Shown here one piece after another: positions 10,404-22,410 of a DNA stretch of 64,000 nucleotides. The notes under the pieces were generated by a model that worked only from the letters and a program-made list of their open reading frames with translations, was not told the origin of the DNA and did no database searches. Source of the stretch: Dendrophyllia cribrosa. Taxonomy: Eukaryota > Cnidaria > Anthozoa > Scleractinia > Dendrophylliidae. The stretch spans positions 20,071,070 through 20,135,069 of the forward strand of contig JAJLRJ010000002.1 of the NCBI GenBank assembly GCA_024195265.1, read 5' to 3'. Position 1 is the stretch's first letter. The number at the start of each line of letters is the position of its first letter. A program made the translations under genes and the position numbers.

Positions 10404-10938
10404 GCCTTGGAATAGTTGAAGGTCAGCGCAGATGAAGCAAACGCAGCAGAGAAAGATATCCCACGGGGAACACAGACACTCCTACGACTGGTTGGTTGAC
10501 AAAAGAAGAAGTTCTTCAGCATTATTCCAATCAGCCCTATCGCGCCCATGAGGACAGAGCTAGATATTTTTAGTTAACCACAAAATATTCCTAAGCATCT
10601 CGCTTTTTTCTCATCGGCGTTTCCTAAATGGCATTTTGTTTTCGTGGGATGCAACAGATAAGCGTTGTTTTTGTGGCTACTGGTATGTAATACCAGTAGC
10701 TACATTGTCATCGGGTTGTAAGTAAGTCCTGTAAGTCCGTAAGACCGGAAGTAATGTAATTTATGTCAATTCGACCGTGGAGTTCCTGAAAAAATGCTTC
10801 CACGAGTCACTTTGAAGGTTTCCCTGACCATGTGGCGAATTTTGAATCGTTCCATAAGCGTTTTCCCTCTGGAATCGTCAGTAAAAATATTTATCGAGCG
10901 TGTAACAGCCGCCATCTTGGAGAAATGACGTAAATTTC
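10404..10938. other. intergenic DNA with one short perfect hairpin
   Basis: No gene. GGCTACTGGTA at 10675-10685 pairs with TACCAGTAGCT at 10691-10701 around a 5-base loop. A GCCGCCATCTTGG motif (10911-10919 region), like a YY1 site, lies just before the TTAA element. Confidence 0.5.
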
Positions 10939-12188
10939 TTAACCCTATCCAGACCGGGCTTTTTTTGACCGTCTGGGACCGGGGGGGGGGGGGGGGGGGC
11001 TCCAGAAGCCCCCCCTATGTAACTTTGAAACCGCTTATGCTATGGCCATCAAATTTACACAGGATAATGTTGTCATGAATTCTAGTAACTACAGATACTT
11101 TGGTGTCATGATGACGTAACGTGACGTCATTATGACGTCATATAGTCGATTTTATTGGCTAAAACAGTCGTTCATCAATATTTTCTCAACTCTGAACATA
11201 TAGCAACAAGACTTAACAGCTACCTATTTGATGAAAGTCTTACGTTTACTAACACTTTTGGTGTTGTTAACAATAACAGTGACGTCATTATGACGTCATA
11301 TACAATGAAATAACCAACTGAAACGTTCTATAAGGCATATCTCTGAAACAAACGGTAGTGTTCATACCAAACTTTCACATATTGATGCAGAAGTAAAAGT
11401 AAATGAATTTGTACACTTTGTTGCTATGGTAACAGCGTGTGACGTCATAGAAGTGATGTGTACATGTTTTTAAAAGCTGGAACAGTTATCTTTGCAAATT
11501 ATGGCTTTTCATGTACGTAATGAATTAAAAAAAGCTTTCTCAAGTGAAAAGGACATTTTTATGATATTTTGACAATAAATGTTTAGAGATAATGGAATTA
11601 CACAGACACGTAATATACTAGAAATAAATTCTTGGATCCGCCATCTTGAATTAGTCCAAACGTGTTTATTTTGGTAAAAAACATCGAAAAATAAAGCAAA
11701 TGGACTGCTAAAGCTTAGTTTATTGTGGGAAAATGTTTTACAATCCAAATATGAACGAATAATAATATTATAGAGAGAAACGACCTTTAGTAAAACTTCG
11801 ATCCGCCATCCTGGATTTTGACATTTCATATTCTACATTTTCCTAAAAGTACCGTTAATTAACCTTAATTAATAAACAATTATACATAATTTGATCAATT
11901 ATCGCTAAATTAAATGGAAAATATTAATTCAATAAGAAATCTTTGAAATAATCTTGATTAAAGCAAAAAATGCTAATTTTGTAAAACATAGGTGTCAAAA
12001 AGCGGTTGCTATGGAAACGTCAATGTCGGTGGACAAAGGACGCTAACGTGAAAATGTTCCCAGATAAATTTTAGGAAAAGTCACCAAATTTGGTGGTCAT
12101 TGCATCGACCGTTTTGAAACGACACAACTTCAAAGTTCGAGCGGGCTCCAAAAGCCCCCCCCCCCCCCCCCGGTCTGGATAGGGTTAA
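10939..12188. mobile_element. TTAA-flanked non-autonomous DNA element with G-run/C-run ends (copy 1, 1250 bp)
   Basis: Left end TTAACCCTATCCAGACCGGG and right end CGGTCTGGATAGGGTTAA are inverted repeats bounded by TTAA (10939-10942 and 12185-12188). The CCC start next to a TTAA target recalls piggyBac-type (also Kolobok-type) elements; the family call is inference. About 20 G at 10981-11000 and about 17 C near 12156-12171 sit just inside the ends, each beside GGGCTCC and AAGCCCC. There is no transposase ORF. Five perfect TGACGTCA palindromes lie at 11122-11447. A shorter relative is at 52773-53343. Confidence 0.8.
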
Positions 12189-13564
12189 ATAAATAATTTT
12201 AGGGGTTCTGTTAACGATTTGCTTCGATAGTCCAGTGGATTGTTCCGCTGGATACATTGCGTAGTTGTACGTACGTCCGTTAGACTTCAAAAGCTGCCCG
12301 TTTCGTCCCAGTTTGTATACTCAGCTTGTGATAGACATTTGCAAAAGTTCAAATAAACCAAATTTTGTTTCGAAAATAATGAATTAAAACATGTCTTAGC
12401 GTCGGTGACATAAATACGCATTGTTTGAAATAAGAGAGAATTGGATGACGTATAATGCGTTGAATTTGTTGTGATTTTTGATTCACGGGAAAGTCCCGTG
12501 CCTTTATTGTTGTCATGAATTGCATCATCATTCAAAAGCATGTGCCGACACGTTGTTTTGTCAAGCTCAGAAGAAATTCAAACGCATTTCGTTGACCAAA
12601 TTCAAATCATATCGATAGAAAAACTCCTTGCATTGTACAATTTAAAATAAAGCGAGGTGTTGCTTCATGTCGCTATAAATGGCCACGGCCCGCATAAAAA
12701 AATTTGAACTTTATGAAGCGGGTATGACGGCCCGCTTTAAAAATATGCCTGGCTTCTAAGCTACATGAAGCGGACCAGGCAAATCCCATTCTCGTCCCCA
12801 GAGCCCTCGTTTCGTTTGGTCAGAGGAAAAAATGAAGGCTCTGGGACTAAAGTCTTCCGGATGTCGTAAAATCCACAACAGCCGTTAGCGCATGCCTAAT
12901 GCATTAATGTACTATTGTGCTTGCTCAATACCAGCCGTGAGAAACCGGAAATAAAAATCTTTCGTGTGTGCATTCTCGTCCCCAGAGCCCTTGTTTTGAG
13001 CTCTGGAGACGAGATCTAGAATGTCGTGTGTGTGGCATGGCGTTCGAAAAGACTGTACAAGACTTAAAATTACAGAAAAACATCGCGCTGAAAAAGAAAG
13101 AAGAAAAGCTTTATATGCAGCTGTTATTTAGAAGAAAGATTGTCTTTGTATTTTGCCTACTGGTTTTAGTAAAGCCTCGATAAGTCAACCGATATCTTTC
13201 GTTTGGGAGCTGTATATTTATCGTTTCGCCATTGAACGCTATATATCATATCCAACCAAATCAGTTGATGGGACAGCTAAGTTTGTTGATGGACACGCTG
13301 TGGTCATTGATTAGGCTTAAGTTCATCGAACAGTGGTAGGAAATATCGAGGAATTTTTGTTTTGCATTCGTTTCATGTTATTTTAATTGGGCTTCAAGTG
13401 ACCGTCGTTTCCCTAGATTTGTATTTCAAGTTGAAGCAAAGTGTACTACCTAATAAAGGAAATATAACTTGCTTACGAGAGAGTGCTGATAGCGTTGTTG
13501 TGTTGTTATTATTGAAAATGGGTCACCTAGTGGTAAATAATTTTTCGCCCTTGTGCTTTCTACT
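12189..13564. other. repeat-rich intergenic DNA, no gene
   Basis: A motif ATTCTCGTCCCCAGAGCCC occurs at about 12790 and 12970. Its reverse complement (GAGCTCTGGGGACGAGAATG) is at about 15752-15771, so these may be outer ends of a larger composite that spans the foldback between. Short ORFs at 12287-12541, 12968-13183 and 13362-13601 show no domain. Confidence 0.5.
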
Positions 13565-13879
13565 ATGGAATGCCAAATGGTGCAAAATTCAAGAACTCTA
13601 GTTTGATCACATTCAAGGATAACGATCACATTCAAGGATAACGATCACATTCAACAACACATTCACATTCAACATATCTAAATTAATCAATTTCAACAGT
13701 CATCTCGATCACATTCAAGGTCACACATCACATTCAACAAGCACATTCACATTCAACATATGTAAATTATCAATCACATTCAACAGACATCTCGATTACA
13801 TTCAAGAACATTATTTAAATGTCAACATATCCCATAATGTTTTGCGCTACTGTCGACGCAAAATAGACAGGCTGAACAC

Positions 13880-14385
13880 GACTCCCACTCGCCTTTAAAT
13901 CACAGCTATGAATTTGTTCTCTTCAATTATATTGACCTTTTGATCTCGGCTGATCTCAAATTGATAGCCGGGAGGATTTCATGCTGTCCAGGGCTGTTAA
14001 AATTATATTATTTCTTTATGTATTGTTCAGTGCTAGCACAATTGGCATACATTGCGGTTTCTTTGGCTCACTTTTGTTGCAAGATAAATACTCAGTATCG
14101 GCTAAAGTTTGTTATCGCTTTGAAAGCGCTAGGATTGTTAAATTTCTCAGGCCGTGATTAAGTGTCTTGCAACAAAAGTGAGCCGAAGAAACCGCAATGT
14201 ATGCCAATAGAGCTTGCACCGTACAACGGCATATAAAATAAATAATATAACTCTATAAACGGCTCTGGACAGCATGAAATCCTCCTATCAATATGAGAGA
14301 TATAAATACGCGGAGATCAAAAGGTCAATGTCATGGAAGAGAACAAACTCATAGCTACTAGCTGTGAGCTAAAGGCGCAAATCTC
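13880..14385. repeat. nested about 500-bp imperfect palindrome
   Basis: GGAGGATTTCATGCTGTCCAG near 13973 is inverted near 14265. GCATACATTGCGGTTTCTT near 14046 is inverted near 14186. An outer block GACCTTTTGATCTCGGC (about 13935) is inverted near 14315. Arms are about 210 bp with a spacer of about 80 bp. Confidence 0.75.
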
Positions 14386-14409
14386 TCAGACATCTCATTG
14401 GGAAAGCTT

Positions 14410-15045
14410 CATGCGGTTACTAACATGGTATGTAGATACCAGTGTTACAATCATTCACTAAAAGTAAAAGTTTCAGGTTTTAACGATGTTTTGCTTCCGA
14501 TTTGGAAAGATCACGCAATTCGTCACGCTATTTCAGATAAGCCGTGAAAATAAACAAAATTGAACCAGTTGAAAGTTATTTTTGCATCATACATGCTTAT
14601 AAGCAGAAACCCATAAGTGGGTTGAAACGTGCAACTGTCTATTGTGCGCATCAAAACAAGCTTCCGATTATTCAATTTGCCAAGAAGTTGTTACAGCCAT
14701 ATTTGGCAAATCAAGATAAAAATATTAACCAATCAATTCGCTAGAACAACTTGCTTCCAATCTCGAGGGACCGAGGGGTTTCCAAATATGGTACTAAGCA
14801 AAAAATGAATATTCGGAAGCTGTGAATGCGCGTTACATGTTTCCACCCACTTATGGGTTTCTGTTATAAGCCGATTTAATGGAACTTATAGTGAATCCAA
14901 TCTTTTGTGATGGGATTTTTGCGTAATTGGCCCAGATGTGTAGTTTTAAACCCTCTACAATTCCATAAACATTTTGGAATCGAAATCTGTTTTTCAATGC
15001 TTCCGGAATTTTGATATGAAGTGCAAGCCAAGAATGATTTTTAAG
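14410..15045. repeat. dispersed repeat family, copy 1 (carries the 270-bp MITE)
   Basis: Matches 59465-59970 in the same order: GTTTCAGGTTTTAACGATG, CGTCACGCTATTTCAGATAA, AAATAAACAAAATTGAA, and later AGATGTGTAGTTTTAAA and TCCATAAACATTTTGGA. Relative to the other copy it has gained the MITE at 14604-14873. It lacks about 130 bp near 14930, at an AATT microhomology. Confidence 0.8.
14604..14873. mobile_element. 270-bp MITE, copy 1, 7-bp target duplication TTATAAG
   Basis: Termini CAGAAACCCATAAGTGGG and CCCACTTATGGGTTTCTG are inverted repeats of about 28 bp. TTATAAG flanks both sides (14597-14603 and 14874-14880). The homologous locus at 59657-59663 has a single TTATAAG and no insert. A CAG start with a 7-8 bp duplication suggests a hAT- or P-like family, but no coding partner is present. 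Confidence 0.85.
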
Positions 15046-15330
15046 CCACTGGCTACGTCGATAGTAGCGCAAATCATTATGGGATATGTTGACATTTAAA
15101 AAATGTTCTTGAATGTGATCGAGATGTCTGTTGAATGTGATTGATAATTTACATATGTCGAATGTGAATGTGCTTGTTGAATGTGATGTGTGACCTTGAA
15201 TGTGATCGAGATGACTGTTGAAATTGACTAATTTAGATATGTTGAATGTAAATGTGTTGTTGAATGTGATCGTTATCCTTGAATGTGATCAAATTAAAGT
15301 TCTTGAATTTTGCACCATTTGGCCTTCCAT

Positions 15331-16300
15331 ATTCTTCAGGGTTTTCTGTCTCTCTCTTCTCGTCCCTGTAGCAAGCAACATACTTCTTGAATATTCGTGG
15401 CCGCTTATAGCTTCGTTTTCCAAGACACATACTGATTATTTTCGGAAACGAATCGCTCATATTTAGCGACAATGAGATCCCGTTATACTTTGAAATTTAG
15501 CAGCCGTATCTTTACCTGCTAAACCAAACAAAACTGGGTGGCATTGTTCGTTGATTGCGTTGAAATTGAACCGTTGGTTTTGTTAATGTAGTCGTCATAG
15601 TCAACATTTGAAATTCAACCGGAAGTAAAACCTTATGCGTAGAGGGGTAAAAATGTTTACCTTGTTGCGCACTCATTTTTAAACGGCCAATCAAAAGATT
15701 CAAATTTTTGTCCGTTACCAGAGTTACACGAAACGCAATTTAAAAAAAACGTGGAGCTCTGGGGACGAGAATGGGCAAATTCAAGTTCCAATGAAGAGTT
15801 TAGAAACTAAGAATATGAGACGTGTTTACACTGTATTTTTAATCTTTCAAGGCATGCACAAAAATATAAAGTAACAAGGGTCAGCAAGTCTTTGAGATCA
15901 ATATGTAATCACAAGAGGCGGCACTGTTAGCCATTACATAAGAATTCATTTGCCAGAGGCTTTTCTAGCGCTCTCATCTCAATCCGTAATAAACGCCTCT
16001 GTCACGAAAGCGTACCGCGAGAGAATCTCCGGTACCCAAGGTAACATGAATGAATAATAAATATAGCTGTAACTTCCGCAATTAAAGCGCTGGCATGACT
16101 CATTTATATTACACTTCAGTGCGTGTGCATGTGTCTCAACTGGTTGATTGACGGTGTTGTTACGGCGGCTTCCTTATAAAAAAGTGAGGTAAGATGACAA
16201 TTTTGTTGTTCTAAGATTTCAGCCAAGTATTTTTATTAGCAATCTTGAACACCATTGAAAACTGTTTTGATTTGATTGCTCAATTTTTAACTAATTCAGC
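15331..16300. other. no gene seen
   Basis: Contains the inverted copy of the CTCGTCCCCAGAGC motif (about 15752-15771). Short ORFs lack motifs. Confidence 0.45.
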
Positions 16301-16475
16301 CTGGTTTCTAATAACGACATAAGCATAAGCATATTGCTTGCGTTTTTGCTTATGTTGATGCTTATGTTGACTATGTCGGGCCGGTTTTTGCTGGACATGA
16401 GCGCTGTTATCCATACGCTTATATTCATGTTTATGCTTATACGCATGCTTATACTTATGTCGCTAGTGAAAACCA
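16301..16475. mobile_element. 175-bp MITE-like foldback built on CATAAG repeats
   Basis: The left end TGGTTTCTAATAACGACATA is mirrored by TATGTCGCTAGTGAAAACCA at the right. Most of the interior is runs of CATAAG/CTTATG on both sides, so the strand can fold on itself. No clear target duplication. Confidence 0.65.
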
Positions 16476-18130
16476 ACCTAAAAGGCTTGTTTCAAACTCG
16501 TTGTTATTATTTTAAACCGCTATAGAATTGTATTTTGACTCCAGCTCGTTTATAGCACAAAGCTCAGTTGCTTTAACCGCGCTGGATAAAGATCAACCGT
16601 ACTTGTTCCTTACTTCCACTCTCTGTCCAATACTCTATGTGAACTTACTGAAACAAGCACTGATTAGCATTAATTACGGACTTACGCAAACAACGGAGAA
16701 CAATGAAACATTCTGTCGCCGTGTGATTTTTTTTTGCTTTCCTTTTCCCTCTAGCAAGTGCTAGATAAATGGAATGCGGGCAAGTACTACGTTTAACTGA
16801 TTTTGCGCAAAGAGACCTCTCTTTTCATTCTGTGGACATTTTTTGAGTCTTTCGTTATGCGGTAGACTAAATTAACGCTTTCTACAATTCAATACTTAGT
16901 TGAAGACATACTTTAAAAAACCGTCATGACAATAAACACATTTTTAGTATTGGCCTTTATAATTTTTTTTGATATAGAACCTGTGGTTTTACATTTTGAC
17001 GCTTAAATGCTCATGCTAAGTCCACTTCGAGAGAGTTAGTTAAGGACCTCTTCATTTGCCTTCTTGTTTTTACAATGAGCTCAATAAAAATAATGAAACA
17101 TAATTTGGTCTAAGGAATGAAATCCACAGTCCAGTTGTGCCCGAAATGCTACAATGCATAAAAACTTGGTCTCGCATGATTTATCAAAGAATTTTTTCAT
17201 TTTAAAATAGCAAACATGTATAATAATTATGAATAATGATGCTCGAATCGCCAAAGGAAAAGAAACGTTCAGTCCAGGCTCAGCTTTGCTAAATAGTTTA
17301 ATTTATCCACATTAGCTCTTTATTGAAGAAATACAACAGTAAAATACTAGGAAAACGCCTACGTCGGGGAATAAAATTGGCAGGTGTTATGCTTTCCAAT
17401 GATAATTAGATTAACATTCAGTAATATTTACACAGATACGCTACGACTTTTTAATGAGTGTCGCAATTCGTCGTGTAAATATCCTTTTTACACTTAAAAA
17501 ATAGGACGCTTCTTGTCGTTGTCAATTGTGAAGCTTCTTATCTTAAAGCTTGTCTTTTGTTCGCTTTGTAAAATTATTCTTACATCTAGGTTTTCTTATA
17601 TTTTCTTTCTTGTCCTCTTCACCTCCCGCCTCGATAAGCCTAAGCTAACCGCGGATTGCGTGAAACATTTCCTTTTTCCTTTCTAGTTTATTTTATTTAT
17701 TTATTATAATAATAATTTATTAATTGTAATTGTAATTGTAATTGTCATAATAATTGTAATAATAAAGTTGTTGTTGTTGCCAATTTTCTTATTTTAAATC
17801 TAAGCTTAAACATGCATTTTAAAGTTTTTAATTTGTTTTTAAATAGTTTCTTAATTATTCTTGTACTGTTTCTATTTTTAGTCTATTTTTAATCTAGTTT
17901 TTACTTTTTTATCATGTGTAGTTTTTTTATTTAATTGTAGTTAATTTGTAGTATATGCAGGGCCCCACTGCAGAGCACCTTTTGGTGAAGTGGGCTCCCT
18001 GCTAAAATATTGTTATTATTATTATTATTATTTTTTTTTTTTAACATTCACCATTGAGCGTCCACCAACGAGACGTATCCGTTACGGTAGCTCACTGAAT
18101 ACTTTTATACATTTTTTCCATTTTTTTAGA
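16476..18130. other. AT-rich DNA with two retroelement-like 3' tails
   Basis: 17720-17777 is (TAATTG)n followed by AATAAAGTTGTTGTTGTTG. 17960-18042 is a GCAGGGCCCCACTGCAGAGC unit followed by (ATT)n and poly-T. Both look like 3' ends of non-LTR elements or SINEs. No gene is supported. The pyrimidine tract at 18113-18132 may be a 3' splice site for the next ORF. Confidence 0.5.
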
Positions 18131-18135
18131 GGATC

Positions 18136-18369
18136 ATGAAACCGCTTTGTGGTATAAGGACCATAAAAGGCGTCATCGGGTGGGTCACATTTGTTGGAGT
18201 GGCAAGCGGCTTCCTTCAACTGCTGCGTAGCTTGAAGAGCTTCAACGACAACTGCAAAGATGGTGAAACGGAATGTACAAACACGTTTTGGTCAATTGCT
18301 GGAGGTACACTAGGTGCTTGCCTATTCCTGGTCATCGCTTATGTCATGATACGACAGGCCTTGGTATGA
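18136..18369 (+). CDS. small two-transmembrane protein or terminal exon, unknown function
   Basis: 77 residues from ATG 18136, directly after a run of T ending TTTTTTTAG (18132). It may therefore be a last exon read from this ATG or from upstream. Two hydrophobic segments (about 13-30 and 51-72, the second GGTLGACLFLVIAYVMI) flank a polar loop with two Cys (NCKDGETEC). The codon mix and predicted helices look protein-like, unlike neighbouring AT-rich ORFs. I recognise no family. The assembly gap starts 131 bp downstream. Confidence 0.4.
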   Translation: MKPLCGIRTIKGVIGWVTFVGVASGFLQLLRSLKSFNDNCKDGETECTNTFWSIAGGTLGACLFLVIAYVMIRQALV

Positions 18370-18500
18370 ACTAATTGTTGTGTATAGAACGAAGGGCAAG
18401 CATAAGAGAAGATAAGCTTTTAGTAGTTTCGTGATAGAACTGTCCCTTCCACACCACTTCACATAAGGCCTATACTCTTGTGGTGTTCGAAAACCATTCG

Positions 18501-19000
18501 NNNNNNNNNNNNNNNNNNNNNNNNNNNNNNNNNNNNNNNNNNNNNNNNNNNNNNNNNNNNNNNNNNNNNNNNNNNNNNNNNNNNNNNNNNNNNNNNNNNN
18601 NNNNNNNNNNNNNNNNNNNNNNNNNNNNNNNNNNNNNNNNNNNNNNNNNNNNNNNNNNNNNNNNNNNNNNNNNNNNNNNNNNNNNNNNNNNNNNNNNNNN
18701 NNNNNNNNNNNNNNNNNNNNNNNNNNNNNNNNNNNNNNNNNNNNNNNNNNNNNNNNNNNNNNNNNNNNNNNNNNNNNNNNNNNNNNNNNNNNNNNNNNNN
18801 NNNNNNNNNNNNNNNNNNNNNNNNNNNNNNNNNNNNNNNNNNNNNNNNNNNNNNNNNNNNNNNNNNNNNNNNNNNNNNNNNNNNNNNNNNNNNNNNNNNN
18901 NNNNNNNNNNNNNNNNNNNNNNNNNNNNNNNNNNNNNNNNNNNNNNNNNNNNNNNNNNNNNNNNNNNNNNNNNNNNNNNNNNNNNNNNNNNNNNNNNNNN
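18501..19000. other. assembly gap (500 N)
   Basis: Exactly 500 undetermined bases, the usual placeholder for a scaffold gap of unknown size. ORFs spanning it are artefacts. Confidence 0.99.
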
Positions 19001-22000
19001 CATTGCAGTGTAATATGCTGTAATGGTCATAAACCTCACAAAAACCCTCATAAAAAGATGCCCTTAACATTCAATGCAGACAGTTAGTTGTGGTCCCAGC
19101 CACACACACAAACACTTGATGTTTCAACTCCTATAGTATCAGTCCAACCATGGAAACATACTGATCTCTCAGACACACACAAAGACTACTGATACATATT
19201 TATTTAATAATCTAGAAGTTTTATAAATATTTTTACATACATGTATAATTATACTAGAGAGTGTGTAAAGCAGACTCAGCTAGCAAGTTGAAGTACCTTG
19301 CAGTTATTTATAAACTTTTAATGTTTAATTTTAAGACCATCAATCTTGCACCAACATTGTAATGCCATAAGTTTAGCATCAAAAATTCAACACAGCCATT
19401 TAAAATCGCCAAATGTTCAAATACAACCATCCTAATTAACCAAAGAGGATTCATCTACAGCTGTACCCTTCACAGTGATAAAATGGTAGTTTTCAGTTTA
19501 ATTTTAATCAGATAACTTAACTCATGCATACCAAGTTGGCCTGATAACAAAATCAATCATGAACACTGCAATTAAATTCTTTCTGTCCAAGATAAGGCAT
19601 GATAAGGCTTACCATCTTGAACAATAGTCCAAAGTCTAATCTAATTTTCAGATTTCCTTTATACACATTTAAACAATTGCTTTAAAAATACCCTTTGCCA
19701 AGGTATCCTTAGGTTTTTAACTGCATAAGAACATTCTATATTGTATATTTAAGCCAAGCCAAGAGATAAGAGCTTAATAGAAATTTCAAGTTCAAAAGTC
19801 CAAAGTTGTGGTTTTTACTTATCAGTTCTTAGATTACATGTATTTTTATTCACACCTGATTAGCACACAGACTTCATTAACTTAATTAACTTAAGAGCTC
19901 TACGGTTCAAATTTCACAACTTTTCCAAAAGGTTCACTAGAGAAAATTGGATAGATAGATCACTTTTATTTAATTCAAGTCATGGTAATCCCTTCGATTC
20001 AATAACAACAGATACTGTTATCAATAAGAGCCATGACTGTTTAATGCCATGACTGGATAATGAGTAGAAGTACAGGATAAGCACTGTTGAACAGCTTTAA
20101 CTCTAAGGTAGTCTCCCTGAAAGATTCACTGACCTCTCATATCACAAGTAAAAAATATGTTTGTTGCTTAAAAAGGTCCATGCCTGAAGGTTTCATCTGA
20201 AGGCTTAACAGTGAGAACAGCATCACACAAACTTAATTAAGGCCTAACTCAATTAGCCCTGAGGTAAAGAATTAAACTTGAAAGCAATTTCCTTGATAAA
20301 AATCTTTTTGCTTTTAAAACTAATCATAGTTTCCTTATCAGATGTGATGAGACGCAATATCAAAGAAATACCTTTGTGCTTGCCAAATCCTTAATATAGC
20401 CACGATACAATCAAGTTAGTTCTAATAAAGGTAGCAGATAAACCCTTAGGAAATTCCAATTCTTGGCATCACACATTTAACATTTTAGACTTACAATTCT
20501 GAACTACAGTATGAGACAGTACTGATTTAGGAGATTTTAAAATAGACGTTAGTCTTAACTGAAGCAGGCTTTATTACTTTTACATTTAAAACTGCAATTA
20601 TGGCAACAGACCATGAAGTTTTTTTCCCACTCGTAATGTAAAGATCCAGGATGTTTCGAGAACATCAGAAGAATTTGTAACATATGAGTCACAATTAACC
20701 ATTGTCCCACATATGCCAACATCCTAAGTGTTTTTAAATATCAGTGTGCTTACGAAAGCCCTAATCACAAAACTGAGTGCTTACTGAAATGTGTGACACC
20801 TTAATGTCACAAGTTTATTTTACACACAGTTTTTTACAGGCAGAGGTACAAATAAATGAGAATGAGCTACTGTGTTTAAAAACTTGTAACCAGTTTGAAA
20901 ATTTCAAACCAGCTGGAAAAATTGAAACTGGTTTGAAAAATTCAAACCAAAGATTAAATTTGAACCAAAACATATACATGTACATGTTTGGATTTTATTG
21001 TCGGTCTCACAACTTTTAAAGTTCAAATTAGAAATATCTCAGTAATTCTACTGTAAATTGTAAGAACCATAATAAGTGTAAAGACTAAATCTTACTGATT
21101 AAACTGTCATTTATGACTGTAAATTCATAAATCATAAAATGTTTAAAATAACAAAGAATTATAATAATTGTTGAAAAGCAGTTTCAAAGCACTCTCAGTC
21201 TCTGGAATCCAGGTTTTGAAATATTAAATCTATTTCTCTATAATTTTAACAAATGCTTCACCAGCCAAGAGCTTTAGATATGAATTGTCATATGTATTCA
21301 AAACCTAAATAAAAATACATGACTGTACATCATCAACACCAATCCATCAACAATAGCTTGGGTGGGCACAAAAGATCTTAAGGTTTAAGAATAACTTTTA
21401 ATTAAACGTTACTCTTATATTAAACCCTGCCGATCTTTTGTAAATTTATATATTTTTAGGGTGCATGTGGATGGACTCACAGAGACCACAGTTTTCTGTG
21501 ATAAATTCAACATTTCCTTCCTTATTATAAACCAGTTACAGCTGTAGCTCCTAGGAGTACTCCTAAATTTTAACATTTTAGAAATTCTCTTAAACTTAAT
21601 TAACTTGAATAGTAAACATATCTCGTTTTCATCCACGTAGATAGTATATAATAAAGCCACCTTGTACAGCATATGTTGCAGTTCAAGTCTGTCCTTGTTT
21701 CCAGGTGGGAAAACAAAAAAAATTGGCAAGCAAAAATGCTTAAAAAAAAAAATCTGCAGCTCAAAATTGGTTGCTGTGCAGCATTAATTTCATTCAGAAA
21801 TTTTAAATGTTTTTTTTTTTTAACATAAAAATAAAACATAAAATTACTACATGCATGCGTAAGAACATCATAATTAAGATATTAATAGAACTTGAATTGT
21901 TAAGGAACACTTAAGCCCCAGGTGACCTTAACAATGCATTCACGTTCAATTAATGTCTTTATTGCAATGTTCTCATGCGTACACAGTAATTTTTTGCAGT

Positions 22001-22410
22001 GGATCTATGCCAATTTCAGCTGGTTTTGTGTGCCCAAAGCGTCCAAAAACTTCCAAACAATGAGCACTTTTCGAACTTAGCTACAATGCTTGGCTGTATC
22101 AAACAACCTCGCAATGTTGATTTTGTGACATCATGTTGCAAAGATGATGATGACGATGATGTATCACCCAACTCTCTGATGAATTTGTTGTTTACTACAA
22201 GATAGTCATTCCAAATTTAGGTCTTTAACAGTGTTTAACCTCCTGGTCAGAAGAGATTTACAATATTAAAGTACATTTATGTCTCTCATTTGGACCTTTT
22301 GTGTTTGTATCCCAAAATTCTTAACATGTTTTTTTTTTTCAGTGACGCACATAGTTTACATATTATGGCACTTATATTCAAACAGCAGCAATATCAAACT
22401 AGGTCGATTG
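19001..22410. other. AT-rich stretch, no gene
   Basis: Both strands lack ORFs with recognisable content. A local cluster of CAAACCAG/CTGGTTTGAAAA repeats lies at 20888-20955. Composition is uniform and could fit a long intron or UTR of a gene interrupted by the gap. Confidence 0.5.

Larger units (their letters stand above)
13565..15330. repeat. large foldback: about 280-bp inverted arms around a 1.2-kb core
   Basis: The left arm (13565-13860) begins ATGGAATGCCAAATGGTGCA. The right arm (15055-15330) ends with its near-exact inverse. Both arms consist largely of an ATCACATTCAA-type short repeat at irregular spacing, and both end at a TAGCGCAAA..CATTATGGG block. The core holds a second palindrome (13880-14385) and a dispersed repeat that itself contains a MITE (14604-14873). 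This could be a foldback/MULE-like element or a segmental inverted duplication. Confidence 0.75.

Noticed and set aside
18459..19070. Four ORFs across the N gap
   Set aside because: Consist almost wholly of undetermined bases.
21999..22205. Plus-strand ORF ending in a poly-Asp tract
   Set aside because: GTG start, no domain, lies in AT-rich repeat DNA.
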